Of a stretch of DNA of 42,110 nucleotides, positions 8,816 through 17,398 are shown piece after piece. How positions within the stretch are numbered: position 1 is the first letter of the stretch; each line of letters begins with the position of its first letter. Origin of the DNA: Candidatus Binataceae bacterium (lineage in GTDB: Bacteria > Desulfobacterota > Binatia > Binatales > Binataceae); contig JADMIL010000024.1 of assembly GCA_015478645.1 (NCBI GenBank), positions 1-42,110 of the forward strand, given 5' to 3'. A model generated the notes under the pieces. That model saw only the letters and a program-made list of their open reading frames with translations, ran no database searches and was not told the origin of the DNA. Both the position numbers and the translations under genes were made by a program.

Positions 8816-9157
8816 TCAGGCCGCGGCCGGACGCTGCTTGGAGCACTTGGCGCATTGATTGTTGACGTTCTCGGGATCCTCGGTGAAGCCATCGTCGAGC
8901 GAATGGCACACCTTCATGCATCGCGCGCAGATGAAGTAGATACCCTCGATCGTCTTGTTGATGCGCTCGCGGTTGAGGATGCGCCCCTTGAGCTTCTCGA
9001 TGCGGATGCCGAGGAGATCCTGGTACTGCCGCTTGATCTTGAGTCGGCCGGCTTCGTCCTTGGGCAGGTCGGCATCTTCGTCGGTCTCTTCGGCGGTATC
9101 GGCGAAGCCGGCGTAGAGGTCTTTCTTGGACGATTTGGTCTTGCGAACTCGGGCCAT
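8816..9157 (-). CDS. Small cysteine-rich protein with a probable zinc site
   Basis: A 113-residue protein with a basic N-terminus (MARVRKTKSSKKDLY), an acidic stretch and a helical middle. The C-terminal cluster is CARCMKVC, then CAKC about 20 residues later, which looks like a treble-cysteine zinc ribbon. I do not recognise a named family. ATG at 9157 is used; a GGAGG lies 13 bases before it, which is a long spacing, and the frame extends 15 codons further upstream. The neighbour upstream (9177-9350) is another small zinc-ribbon protein, 19 bases away, so the two probably share a transcript. Confidence 0.7.
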   Translation of the reverse strand: MARVRKTKSSKKDLYAGFADTAEETDEDADLPKDEAGRLKIKRQYQDLLGIRIEKLKGRILNRERINKTIEGIYFICARCMKVCHSLDDGFTEDPENVNNQCAKCSKQRPAAA

Positions 9158-9176
9158 GGCCGTGATCGATCCTCCG

Positions 9177-9350
9177 TCAGCGCGTGCGGCCGACGTAGCC
9201 ACAATTTTTCTCGCACACCGCGTAGAAGCCCTTGCGTCCGTAACCGGCGAACAGCGTGATCTTGCTCTCGGAACCGCAATCCGGGCAGTAATGTTTGTGC
9301 TGGGCCTGTCCGCCGCCCTTTTCCGCCGTCTTTGCTTTTTTCTCAGCCAT
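9177..9350 (-). CDS. Small zinc-ribbon protein
   Basis: A 57-residue protein with a Lys/Ala/Gly-rich N-terminus followed by CPDCGSE, a glycine turn (FAGYGRKGFYAVC) and CEKNCGYVGRTR. The CxxC...CxxxC spacing suggests a rubredoxin-like knuckle pair binding one zinc. ATG at 9350 has AGGTGG ten bases upstream. It is the first gene of a two-gene minus-strand unit with the protein at 8816-9157. Function is unknown; zinc ribbons of this size are often adaptor or RNA-associated proteins. Confidence 0.7.
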   Translation of the reverse strand: MAEKKAKTAEKGGGQAQHKHYCPDCGSESKITLFAGYGRKGFYAVCEKNCGYVGRTR

Positions 9351-9543
9351 CGCGTGGCACCACCTGTAGTCTAAAATTCCGGGCCGCACCCGGAGCCATC
9401 CGCTTCGCATCGCCGCCCCGATCAGTAACAATACGGAGGCGGCCGTATCAGCAAAAAAAATTGCCCGGCGACTGTTCCGCCGAATATCTGAATCGGATGA
9501 ACCGCCAACACCGGGACGTCAATCAGCGTAAACGCCACCCGCC

Positions 9544-9549
9544 ATTATA
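9544..9549 (-). promoter_or_regulatory. Candidate -10 box (TATAAT on minus, TATAGT on plus)
   Basis: A rare AT-rich box sits in the divergent spacer between the small zinc-ribbon genes (minus) and the tRNA methyltransferase gene (plus). On the minus strand it reads TATAAT exactly, but no convincing -35 lies 16-18 bases upstream. On the plus strand the overlapping TATAGT (9546-9551) could serve the methyltransferase gene, about 80 bases ahead. Direction cannot be decided from sequence alone. Confidence 0.35.
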
Positions 9550-9630
9550 GTCAATAGCCGCCCCCAGTGCATCACCCGCGCGCATCGCGAATGGGCGGCG
9601 CGGGGCGACGCTCTCAAGCGAGATCACAAT

Positions 9631-10566
9631 TTGAATCCTGAACTCAAAGAAAATGACGCCGTGCTGTTCATCGATCGCAAGGGGCGCCGCTATCTGAAAA
9701 TCCTGCGCGGCGGGCGCAAGATCGAGATTCGCGGGGATATCGCACCCGAGAGCCTGTGGGGCCTGGCCGAGGGCTCGCGGGTGAAATTCAGCGGCGGCGA
9801 AAACTATCTCGTGCTGCGCCCGACTTACGCCGACCTGATTCCCCATCTGCCGCGCGCGGCGCAGGTGATCTATCCGAAGGATACCGGCCCGCTGCTGGTC
9901 TGGGGCGACGTCTTTCCGGGCGCGACGGTCATCGAGGGTGGCATCGGCGCAGGCGCGCTGACGATCGCGCTGCTGCGCGCGGTCGGACCGCATGGACGGC
10001 TGATCTCGTACGAGGTGCGCGAGGATTTTGCCGCCGCGGCGCGGCGCAACGTGGCGACTTTTTTTGGCGACGCGCCCAACTGGACGGTCAAGCTTCGCGA
10101 CCTCTACGAGGGTTTCGACGAAACCGGCGTCGACCGCCTGTTTCTCGATCTGCCGGAACCGGGCCGCGCACTCGAGGTGGTGGCCAAGGCGCTGCGGCCG
10201 GGCGGCGTGTTCGTCGGCTACGTGCCGACCGTGATCCAGTTGAAGGACACCGTCGAGGCGCTGCAGCGGCGGCCCGATTTCGCCGAGATCGAAAGCTTCG
10301 AGACGCTGATGCGCAACTGGCAGGTCAAAGGGATGAGCGTGCGGCCGATGCATCGGATGGTCGCCCATTCGGCGTTTATTATCGTGGCGCGCCGCCTGGC
10401 CGAGCTGCCCGCGGCAATAATCGACGCGAGCGCGACGCTCGGTGCCGAGCGCGCGGACCCTACCGATTCGTTCGACGACCGAACCGACGACGACCGAACC
10501 GCGTCCGACGCCGACGATCGCGACGGCGACGAGTTCGGCCCGGAGCGCGATCGCGAGCCGGACTGA
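9631..10566 (+). CDS. trmI: tRNA (adenine-N1)-methyltransferase, TrmI family
   Basis: TrmI methylates N1 of adenine 58 in the tRNA T-loop using S-adenosylmethionine. The N-terminal 80 residues form the small beta domain, with IYPKDTGPLLVWGD leading into the Rossmann fold. SAM motif I is VIEGGIGAGALTIALL (100-115), and the family's DLP-P motif is DLPEPGRA (173-180). The core ends near residue 262. A tail of about 45 residues, very rich in Asp and Arg, follows and is not part of the usual enzyme. The start is a TTG at 9631 with only a weak ribosome site, so it is moderately certain. It is divergent from the zinc-ribbon genes and convergent with chrA. Confidence 0.88.
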   Translation: MNPELKENDAVLFIDRKGRRYLKILRGGRKIEIRGDIAPESLWGLAEGSRVKFSGGENYLVLRPTYADLIPHLPRAAQVIYPKDTGPLLVWGDVFPGATVIEGGIGAGALTIALLRAVGPHGRLISYEVREDFAAAARRNVATFFGDAPNWTVKLRDLYEGFDETGVDRLFLDLPEPGRALEVVAKALRPGGVFVGYVPTVIQLKDTVEALQRRPDFAEIESFETLMRNWQVKGMSVRPMHRMVAHSAFIIVARRLAELPAAIIDASATLGAERADPTDSFDDRTDDDRTASDADDRDGDEFGPERDREPD

Positions 10567-10640
10567 GCGCGCGAGCGCAATGACGGTGGCCCATCGCGCG
10601 GGCGCGAAGCCGATCGGCCCGGCGCGGACGGCGCGGCGCG

Positions 10641-11909
10641 TCAGCCGTGGAGCTTGCCCGCGAGCATGCCGAGCGCCGCGCCGGTCAGCACGATCCAGGC
10701 CGAGTTGAGCCGCAATCGCATCAACATCACGCCGCCGACGATCGTGATTGCGACGGTGGTCGCGTCGATTATTGCGGCGCGGCCGAGTTGCCAGGTCACC
10801 GCGACCATCAGGGCGAGCGACGCCGCGTTGACCCCGTCGAGGAACGCGCCGGCGATCGGCGAGCGGCGCAGGCGCGGCAGGATCGGACCGCTGATCGCGA
10901 CGAAGGCGAAGGCCGGCAGGAATATCCCCGCGGTGGCGACGATCGCGCCCGGCATGCGGCCGAGCAGATAGCCGATAAAGGTCGCCGTGCAGAAGACCGG
11001 ACCGGGCGTGAACTGCCCGACCGCGACGGCGTCGAGCAGTTGTCCTTGCGTTAGCCAATGCAGCCGATCGACAAAATCGGCCTGCAAAAAAGCCAGCAGC
11101 ACGTAACCGCTGCCGAACAGCACGGCACCGATTTTCGCGAACAGCAGGAACATCGTGGTGAGGCTGAAGGGCGCGGCGACGATCGCGACGCCGGTAGCAA
11201 CGCCGCCGGCGATCGCGGATGGCGCCGCAGCGGGACTGGCCGCGACCACGCCGTTGGCCGCGGGCGTCGCGCGCGCCGCGACGATCGCGGCCGCCGCCGC
11301 GCCACCGGGAGCGGCGGCGGCGCCGGTGAGACTCTCGATGGCGACGGTCAGAAGGCCGGCGCCGAGCAGAATCGCCATTTCGTTGACGCCCATGAAGGCC
11401 GCGATAGTCGCCGCCGCTGTGATCGCGATCAGGGTTGGCGTGCGCGCCGCCGTGAGGCCCAGCCGCCACAGCGCTTGCACGACGATCACGATGATCACCG
11501 GCTTGATGCCGTAGAGCGCGCCGCCCACCGCGGGCATCGCGCCGAAGCGCACGTAGATCCAGGCGACCGCGATTGTGATCGCGGCGGCCGGGACGATAAA
11601 GCACGCGCCCGCCACCGCCAGTCCGGCAAATCCGGCGCGCCGATGGCCCAGATGAATCGCCATCTCGGTCGAGTTCGGGCCGGGGATCAGGTTGCACGCG
11701 CCGATCATGTCGAGAAATTCCGCGTGCGTGAGCCATCCGCGGCGCCGCACGGCCTCCTCCTCCATCATCGCGATATTCGCGGCGGGACCGCCGAATGCGG
11801 TCGTACCGAGACGGAAAAAGAGCCCCGCCAGTTCGCGCAGGCGCGCGCCGCGGCTGTCGGGCGATAGGCCGCTCACGCCCGGCGACGGTGGTTCGACCTC
11901 CGCGGCCAT
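10641..11909 (-). CDS. chrA: Chromate transporter, ChrA family (two CHR domains)
   Basis: ChrA proteins export chromate, and possibly other oxyanions, across the inner membrane. This 422-residue long-chain form has both repeats. The first contains FFRLGTTAFGGPAANIAMME and NLIPGPNSTEMAIHLG. The second contains FAKIGAVLFGSGYVLLAFLQ and AVGQFTPGPVFCTATFIGYL. The PGP motifs and about ten hydrophobic helices are clear. An Ala/Gly/Pro-rich linker near residues 205-250 joins the halves. The start is the ATG at 11909, seven bases after the stop of the upstream cupredoxin gene, so the two are very probably co-transcribed and coupled. Confidence 0.9.
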   Translation of the reverse strand: MAAEVEPPSPGVSGLSPDSRGARLRELAGLFFRLGTTAFGGPAANIAMMEEEAVRRRGWLTHAEFLDMIGACNLIPGPNSTEMAIHLGHRRAGFAGLAVAGACFIVPAAAITIAVAWIYVRFGAMPAVGGALYGIKPVIIVIVVQALWRLGLTAARTPTLIAITAAATIAAFMGVNEMAILLGAGLLTVAIESLTGAAAAPGGAAAAAIVAARATPAANGVVAASPAAAPSAIAGGVATGVAIVAAPFSLTTMFLLFAKIGAVLFGSGYVLLAFLQADFVDRLHWLTQGQLLDAVAVGQFTPGPVFCTATFIGYLLGRMPGAIVATAGIFLPAFAFVAISGPILPRLRRSPIAGAFLDGVNAASLALMVAVTWQLGRAAIIDATTVAITIVGGVMLMRLRLNSAWIVLTGAALGMLAGKLHG

Positions 11910-11916
11910 CGCGGGA

Positions 11917-12501
11917 CTAATGCGCCGCCGGCGGCAGCACGAGAATCTGGCCGCCCATTTCGGGCTGATGCACCAGGCATTTGAAGATGAACAGACCCTC
12001 ACGATGAAACGTGAAGACCCACGCGGTTTTGCTCAGCGGCGCGAGCTTTTCGTACATCAGCACCGTGAAGTCGGGACCGAGCAGGGCGAAGTCGTGCTCG
12101 TCGTCGGCTTGCAGATTCCAGAATTCGATCTGGGTCGGCTCGTCGCGATGCACCGCGATGAAGGCCGGCGAGAAGGCGTAGGTCTCGCCAAAGCGGGCGA
12201 CGGTGGCGCGCGGCCCGGTCTCCTTGACGGCGACCGCCTGGGTCATCACGGTGACGCCGGCCGCGGCCTCGCCGCCGATCGTGACGGTGACCAGTTTCAT
12301 CGCGTCGGCGTTGGGCATGAAGAAGCCGCCACGCTGTTTGGCGGTCGCGGCGCGTACTGGCGCATCGGCGGCGAGCATGGCGCATCCGGCGGCGAGCATA
12401 AGCGCGAGCGCGACCGGCGCGCGCCGTCGCGCATGCAACAGGCGTCTCGTCACGAATCTGAGCACAATATCCACATCGCCAGTGTTGCGGGTAATTCGCA
12501 T
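11917..12501 (-). CDS. Exported cupredoxin-domain protein
   Basis: A 194-residue protein with an N-terminal hydrophobic export segment (VALALMLAAGCAMLAA). The cysteine in LAAGC could be a lipobox, or the segment could be cleaved later at APVRA. The C-terminal half resembles a single-domain cupredoxin. Candidate copper ligands are H136 in DDEHDFALL and C175, H178 and M182 in CLVHQPEMGG, giving the type 1 blue-copper pattern. It probably shuttles electrons or binds copper in the periplasm. Candidate starts are TTG at 12510, ATG at 12501 and GTG at 12474; none has a strong ribosome site, and I used the ATG. It lies immediately upstream of chrA. Confidence 0.8.
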   Translation of the reverse strand: MRITRNTGDVDIVLRFVTRRLLHARRRAPVALALMLAAGCAMLAADAPVRAATAKQRGGFFMPNADAMKLVTVTIGGEAAAGVTVMTQAVAVKETGPRATVARFGETYAFSPAFIAVHRDEPTQIEFWNLQADDEHDFALLGPDFTVLMYEKLAPLSKTAWVFTFHREGLFIFKCLVHQPEMGGQILVLPPAAH

Positions 12502-12665
12502 GCGGCACAATCTTTTCGCAAGCGCGCCGAGCGCAAGTACAGGAACTCCGGCAGGCTTGGCGCAAGGTCAATGCGGGCTTTTTCTATCCTCGCCCGAAAG
12601 GCGGAATACTCGACATTCTGTCGCTAACACGGCCGCGCGCGATCGGTTCGGACGTGGAGCAAAGG

Positions 12666-12695
12666 CGGCGAGGCCCGCCGCAACGGGCCTCGCCG
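12666..12695 (-). terminator. Perfect 12-bp hairpin downstream of the Kelch gene
   Basis: Arms CGGCGAGGCCCG and CGGGCCTCGCCG enclose a six-base loop. On the minus strand it begins 26 bases after the Kelch gene stop and is followed by CCTTTG, a short imperfect T-tract. It is a likely intrinsic terminator separating the Kelch gene from the cupredoxin-chrA unit. Confidence 0.6.
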
Positions 12696-12721
12696 GTTGC
12701 GTGTCGCTTATGCTCGCGCGA

Positions 12722-13957
12722 TCACTCCAGCAGGGTTGCCTGTTGATGCGCGCGCGGGAAGACCATCGCGCCGGTGGTCGCGGTGAACAGCCCGGTCGTC
12801 GGGTCGTAGATTTCCGCCGTGTTGAGCGCTGCGCTGGTCCCGTAACCTCCCGTGATCAGCACGGTGCCATCGGAGAGCAGCGTCGCCGTATGATCCTCGC
12901 GGGGCGTGGTCATGTTTCCCGTGGTCGCGGTGAATAGGCCGGTGGAGGGATGATAAATCTCCGCCGTATCGAGAATCGTACCGCTGTCGTCGATGCCACC
13001 GGTCAGCAGGACGGTGCCATCGTTGAGCAGCGTCATGGTCATGGCCTCGCGCGAATCCGTCATGTTGCCCGTGGTCGCCGCGAAGGTCTGGGTCGAAGGC
13101 GTGAAGATCTCCGCCGTAGCAAGCGTAGCGGAACCGTTGTCGCCGCCCGCCAACAAAACCGTGCCGTCCGGCAGCGTCACTTGCGAATGAAACTGGCGCT
13201 GCGAGACCAGGTTGCCGGTCGTCGCCGTGAAGGTGCCGGCGGTCGGGCTGTACAGTTCAGCAGTCTGGAGCACCGGCAATGTGGTGCTGGTATAGCCTCC
13301 CGTCAGCAAAATGTCGCCGGCAATGCCCGACGCACCACCGATGAGTGACGCGCCATAACCGGAGCGCGCAATCGTCAGGTTGCCGGTCGTCGAAAACTTC
13401 AGCGTCGAGATGCTAAAAACATCGGCGGTATCGCCCGGCTCCTCCGCCGAGGTGTCTCCGCCGGCAAACAGAATCGTACCGGTGGTGTCGAGCACGGCGG
13501 TAAAGTCCTCACGGCCCGCGCTCAGCCCGGGCTTCACCTTGGTGAACCTGCCAGTGTCGAAGTTGTAGATTTCGGCCGATTGAAGGTGCGATCCGTTGTT
13601 CTCGCCGCCGGCGATTATGACCTCGAAAGTTGCCGTGGCGATAGCGCCCACCGCGCCCGGAACAAAACCGATCGCCTGTTGCTCGGCGCGCGCCGTGGTC
13701 ATATTGCACGCCTGGATAAAGGCCTTGGTGGTGGGATCATAAAGTTCAGCCGAGGCGGTAGACTGCGTCCCCGCGAAATTGGTAAATCCGCCGGTAACCA
13801 AAACGTCCCCGGCGGTTGGCAGTATGTTGCATCCGTGCACCACCGGCGCCGTCGACGTGCCGCCGCCGCTATCCTTCCCACATCCCGCCGCGAGCACCGC
13901 CAGAAGGGCGAACCCTGCCGCTACGACCCCCAACCGCATCGTTGTTACCTTATACAT
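12722..13957 (-). CDS. Kelch-repeat lipoprotein (beta-propeller)
   Basis: A 411-residue exported protein. The signal peptide ends in the lipobox LAAGC, with C26 as the probable lipidated residue, so it should be anchored in a membrane facing the periplasm or outside. The rest is made of repeats of about 50 residues with the pattern G-x-V-L-(L/I)-(T/A)-G-G ... TAE-(I/L)-Y-(D/S)-P-(T/S)-T-x-x-F-T-A-T-T-G-N-M. Roughly six to seven blades are visible, consistent with a Kelch-like propeller. The start is ATG at 13957, with a perfect AAAGGAGGT ten bases upstream. Blades also repeat at DNA level, so unequal recombination may alter their number. The binding partner is unknown. Confidence 0.88.
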   Translation of the reverse strand: MYKVTTMRLGVVAAGFALLAVLAAGCGKDSGGGTSTAPVVHGCNILPTAGDVLVTGGFTNFAGTQSTASAELYDPTTKAFIQACNMTTARAEQQAIGFVPGAVGAIATATFEVIIAGGENNGSHLQSAEIYNFDTGRFTKVKPGLSAGREDFTAVLDTTGTILFAGGDTSAEEPGDTADVFSISTLKFSTTGNLTIARSGYGASLIGGASGIAGDILLTGGYTSTTLPVLQTAELYSPTAGTFTATTGNLVSQRQFHSQVTLPDGTVLLAGGDNGSATLATAEIFTPSTQTFAATTGNMTDSREAMTMTLLNDGTVLLTGGIDDSGTILDTAEIYHPSTGLFTATTGNMTTPREDHTATLLSDGTVLITGGYGTSAALNTAEIYDPTTGLFTATTGAMVFPRAHQQATLLE

Positions 13958-14069
13958 TTCAACGCTTACCTCCTTTGAAATAAGCGTGTACAAGGACGCG
14001 AGGCATCGATCAAGGAAAAGTTGCATTACCATATGGCAATCGCGAATATAAATTAACAGTCTGTAGGGA

Positions 14070-16589
14070 CTAATTCGCGCTGTGCGAAGTGGCGTGCCCG
14101 AAAAGCGCGCCGAAGAAGCTGCCGACCGCACCCATCACGCCGTTGGACGCCGTGCCGGGAGCCGGCGAGGCCGGCGGCGAGGTACCCGGCGCACCGCCGG
14201 CCGCTTCGGTGTCGGGCGTGGCGCCAGTCGCGGACGCGGCGACCGTGGCCGGCGCGCCGGCGAATGAACCGCTATGCAGGGGGCACGGCTGAGTCGGTTC
14301 GGTGCCCTCGAGGAAGGGAGCGTTCTGCACCCGCGGGCATCCGGGAGTCGCCAGTCCGCCGCTCGCCGGATCGATTGCGACCATCGTGATGCCCGGCGGG
14401 GGCGGGCCGAAACCGAGATCGGGCTGGCGCACCGCGCCGACCATGAAATGCACCCAGGCCGGCAGCGCCGCCGCCGCGCCGGTCAGGCCGATGGTCTCGG
14501 GCTGGTCGAAGCCGACCCATACGCCGGTGACCAGTTGCGTCGTGTAGCCGATGAAGTACGCGTCGCGATAGTCGTCGGTGGTGCCGGTCTTGCCCGCCGC
14601 AACGAAATCGAGCCCGAGACGCGACGCGCCCGCGGCGGTGCCGTATTGCAGCACGCCGCGCAACGCTCCCGTCATCACGTAGGCGACCGCGCGGCTGGTC
14701 AGGCGCTGCGGCGCGGGCGCGTACTGATAGATGAGACTGCCGTCGCCGCCGACCACCGCCTCGATCGCAAACGGCGGGCGCAGCACGCCGCCGGCGGCAA
14801 AGACCTGGTAGACGCCGGTCAGCTCGAGCAACGTGACCTCGCCGGCGCCGATCGTCACCGGCAGGTAGTCGGGCAGCTCCGAGTGGATACCCAGTTCGTG
14901 CGCGGTGCGGATAACCCGCGCGGGACTCAGCAGGCTGCCGAGATAGGCGGTGGGCACGTTGAGCGATTCGGCGAGCGCCGCGGCGACCGTCACCTGGCCC
15001 TGGAAATTGCGCTCGTAGTTAGCCGGCGTCCATCCGGCAAAGGTCATCGGACGGTCGGGCAGAATCGACGCGAGCGTCACCGGTTGCGGCAGCGGATTGA
15101 GTTCGGGATCGATCGCCGTCAGGTAGACCACCGGCTTGAAGGCCGAACCGGGCTGGCGCTCGGCGTCGGCCGCGCGATCGAACTGGCTCTGCGCGTAGTC
15201 GCGTCCACCGACCATCGCGACGATCGCGCCGGTGTGCGGATCGAGCGAGACCAGCGAGCTCTCGAGCAGGTCGTGGCGTTCGCGCCGGCGCAGCGACGGA
15301 TGGAGCTTTTCGATGCGCTCGAGGTTGCTGACCAGGCTCTCCTGCGCGAGCTCCTGCAGCTCCGGATCGAGCGTGGTGTAGACCTTGAGCCCCTTGAGCG
15401 TGCCGCTCGCGCCGGGAATCCGGCGCATCTGGCTGATCACGTAATCGGTGAAGTAGGGCGCGCGGCGCAGTCCCGGCGCCTTGATCGTGGTAACCGGCGT
15501 GGCGATCGCTTCGGTGAATTCGGCATCGCTGATCGCATCCGCCTTATGCATCAGGCCGAGCACGAGATCGCGGCGCGTGCGGCATGCGTCGGGATGGCGG
15601 CGGGGATCGAAGAGCGTCGGCGCCTGGATCATGCCGATCAGGGTGGCCGCCTCGGCCGGCGAGATCGCACGCAGATCCTTATTGAAGAAGTAGCGCGCGG
15701 CCAGCGGCAGACCGTAGATCGGCGTGCCGTCGTATGAACCCATCGGCACGTCGTTGATATAGCGCTCGAGAATTTCGTTCTTGGTCAGGCGCATCTCGAG
15801 CACCAGGGCGATCGCGAGTTCGCGCACCTTGCGATGGAAACTGCGCGAGCGTTGCTCGATAAATGTCCGCGCGAGCTGCTGGGTGAGCGTGCTCGCGCCC
15901 TGGCGCAGGCGATGGGAATGCAGATCGACGATCGCCGCCTCGACGATGCGAATCGGATCGAAGCCGAAATGGTAGTAGAAGTAGCGGTCCTCGGTGTCGA
16001 GCAGTCCGCTGACCAGGTACGGGCGGACGTCGGGCAGCGCCACCTCGACGCGTTCGGCCGGCGTATCGGGCATCAGCCGTCCGATCACCTCGGGCTCGAT
16101 CTCGGCGTGGGGGCGCGCCGCGCCAAACGAATCCGCGATCGCCGCGACGTGGTCGCCCGCGAAGCTCAAACGCAGCAGCATCGGCGGCTGGCCGTGCGTG
16201 CCGACCGTGAACTCGCGCACGAAGATGCTCATCGTGCCGGGCTCCATCGAGTATTCGCCCGGATGGGCGACGTTGGTGACGCGCGAGTAGCTCAGCCGAT
16301 CGAGCCGTTCGACCAGATGGAGTGGCGCGATCGCGTCGCCGCGCGAAATCTCGAGCGGCGCCGAATAAATCGCCGACGTGAGCGCGGCGCGGCGCTCCTC
16401 GATTAACTCCGAGATGTCGGCGTAAACCTGCGCGAGGTAAAAGCCCGCGCCAAAGGCGCAGAGCACGCAGCCGACGACCAGCCCGCGACGCCATCCGAGG
16501 CGGCGCAGGAGCCCGGTTATAGCAGCGGCGGCGCGGCGCCCCGGCGGAGGTTTGCCCGCACCGGCGCTACGCTTGCCCGACTTAGCCAT
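14070..16589 (-). CDS. mrcB: Bifunctional penicillin-binding protein, PBP1B type
   Basis: A class A PBP that polymerises lipid II and cross-links peptidoglycan on the periplasmic face of the inner membrane. The 839 residues comprise a basic cytoplasmic tail, a membrane helix at about 35-57 and a UB2H-like segment near 75-130. The GT51 domain has catalytic E200 in DTEDRYFYYHFG and QGASTLTQQLAR at 230-241. The transpeptidase has S482-x-x-K485 (PGSAFKPVVY), S542-x-N544 and KTGT at 667-670. The last 90 residues are Ala/Gly/Pro-rich and low-complexity. The UB2H-like segment favours PBP1B over PBP1A. An AT-rich box near 16660-16670 on the minus strand may be its -10. Confidence 0.92.
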   Translation of the reverse strand: MAKSGKRSAGAGKPPPGRRAAAAITGLLRRLGWRRGLVVGCVLCAFGAGFYLAQVYADISELIEERRAALTSAIYSAPLEISRGDAIAPLHLVERLDRLSYSRVTNVAHPGEYSMEPGTMSIFVREFTVGTHGQPPMLLRLSFAGDHVAAIADSFGAARPHAEIEPEVIGRLMPDTPAERVEVALPDVRPYLVSGLLDTEDRYFYYHFGFDPIRIVEAAIVDLHSHRLRQGASTLTQQLARTFIEQRSRSFHRKVRELAIALVLEMRLTKNEILERYINDVPMGSYDGTPIYGLPLAARYFFNKDLRAISPAEAATLIGMIQAPTLFDPRRHPDACRTRRDLVLGLMHKADAISDAEFTEAIATPVTTIKAPGLRRAPYFTDYVISQMRRIPGASGTLKGLKVYTTLDPELQELAQESLVSNLERIEKLHPSLRRRERHDLLESSLVSLDPHTGAIVAMVGGRDYAQSQFDRAADAERQPGSAFKPVVYLTAIDPELNPLPQPVTLASILPDRPMTFAGWTPANYERNFQGQVTVAAALAESLNVPTAYLGSLLSPARVIRTAHELGIHSELPDYLPVTIGAGEVTLLELTGVYQVFAAGGVLRPPFAIEAVVGGDGSLIYQYAPAPQRLTSRAVAYVMTGALRGVLQYGTAAGASRLGLDFVAAGKTGTTDDYRDAYFIGYTTQLVTGVWVGFDQPETIGLTGAAAALPAWVHFMVGAVRQPDLGFGPPPPGITMVAIDPASGGLATPGCPRVQNAPFLEGTEPTQPCPLHSGSFAGAPATVAASATGATPDTEAAGGAPGTSPPASPAPGTASNGVMGAVGSFFGALFGHATSHSAN

Positions 16590-16739
16590 GAGGCGTCACG
16601 TCAATCCTTTCCCCGCCCCGCGAGCGCACGCCGCGGCGCACGCTCCCCCCACTTCCTATATTATCCGAATCCTCGCGGCGCGACGCCGCCGGCCTTGGCC
16701 GAATCCTGGCTGCCGCGACCCGCCGCGTTGCCCATGGCG

Positions 16740-17225
16740 CTATTGCTTGTAGCCGAAGCGCCGCAGCATCGCGTGGCGCTCCGCCCGATCGGCCTCGCCT
16801 TCGACACCCCGGGGCGCGGCGCCGTCGAGCACGCCGATCACGCCGCGCGCGCCGTCCTGCTCGGCGACGATCACGCGCAGCGGGTTGGCGGTCGCGCAAA
16901 AGACCTGGCAAACCTCGCTGACCGCTTTGATCTGGTTGAGCACGTTAACCGGAAACGCGTTGCCGAGCATCGCCACGAAGACGTGGCCGGCCGCGATTGC
17001 CACGGCCGCAGCCACCGCCGCCGCTTCGAGCGCCGGGTCGGTGCCGGTATGGCGAATCAGGCACGGGCCCGACGCCTCGCTGAAGGCCACGCCAAAGCGC
17101 ACGCCCGGCACCGCCTGCACGATCGCCTCGTAGAGGTCCTCGACGGTCTTGATGAAATGGGCCTGGCCGACGATTACGTTGACGTCCTCGGCCGGCCTCG
17201 CAATTTCGATCGCATGCAGTTCCAT
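16740..17225 (-). CDS. Adenosine-specific kinase family protein (COG1839)
   Basis: A 161-residue protein of the small family annotated as adenosine specific kinase, first described from archaeal structures. Typical segments are the N-terminal NVIVGQAHFIKTVEDLYEAI, the central GVRFGVAFSEASGPCLIRH and the C-terminal CQVFCATANPLRVIVAEQ, followed by GVIGVLDGAAPRGVE. The family probably binds nucleotides; the true bacterial function is uncertain. ATG at 17225 is chosen because family similarity begins there. It lies 150 bases upstream of the PBP gene on the same strand. Confidence 0.8.
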   Translation of the reverse strand: MELHAIEIARPAEDVNVIVGQAHFIKTVEDLYEAIVQAVPGVRFGVAFSEASGPCLIRHTGTDPALEAAAVAAAVAIAAGHVFVAMLGNAFPVNVLNQIKAVSEVCQVFCATANPLRVIVAEQDGARGVIGVLDGAAPRGVEGEADRAERHAMLRRFGYKQ

Positions 17226-17398
17226 CGCTGTCACTCGCGCACCGCTCGCAGCGGCCGGCGGCGCGCTCAATCGTCAATCGGCCGCCGCCCATCGCTCAGG
17301 CGACGGCCGCCACGATCGATAATATGGCAGTGATGTGCCGGCGCAAAACCGCGCCGACGACGAGGGCACGCGAGCCGCGGCAGCAATCGCGCGTCAGG

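Noticed and set aside
9523..11736. Very long minus-strand open frame (737 codons) across the tRNA methyltransferase and chrA genes
   Set aside because: It is Arg/Gly/Ala/Asp low-complexity sequence typical of the complementary or shifted frame of GC-rich genes; both overlapped genes have clear family motifs.
12722..13957. Kelch repeats considered as a tandem DNA array or CRISPR-like array
   Set aside because: The spacing of about 150 bp follows protein blades in one continuous frame, and units are diverged; there are no short identical repeats with unique spacers.
14274..15737. 487-codon plus-strand open frame
   Set aside because: It is antisense to the PBP gene, whose catalytic motifs are all intact.
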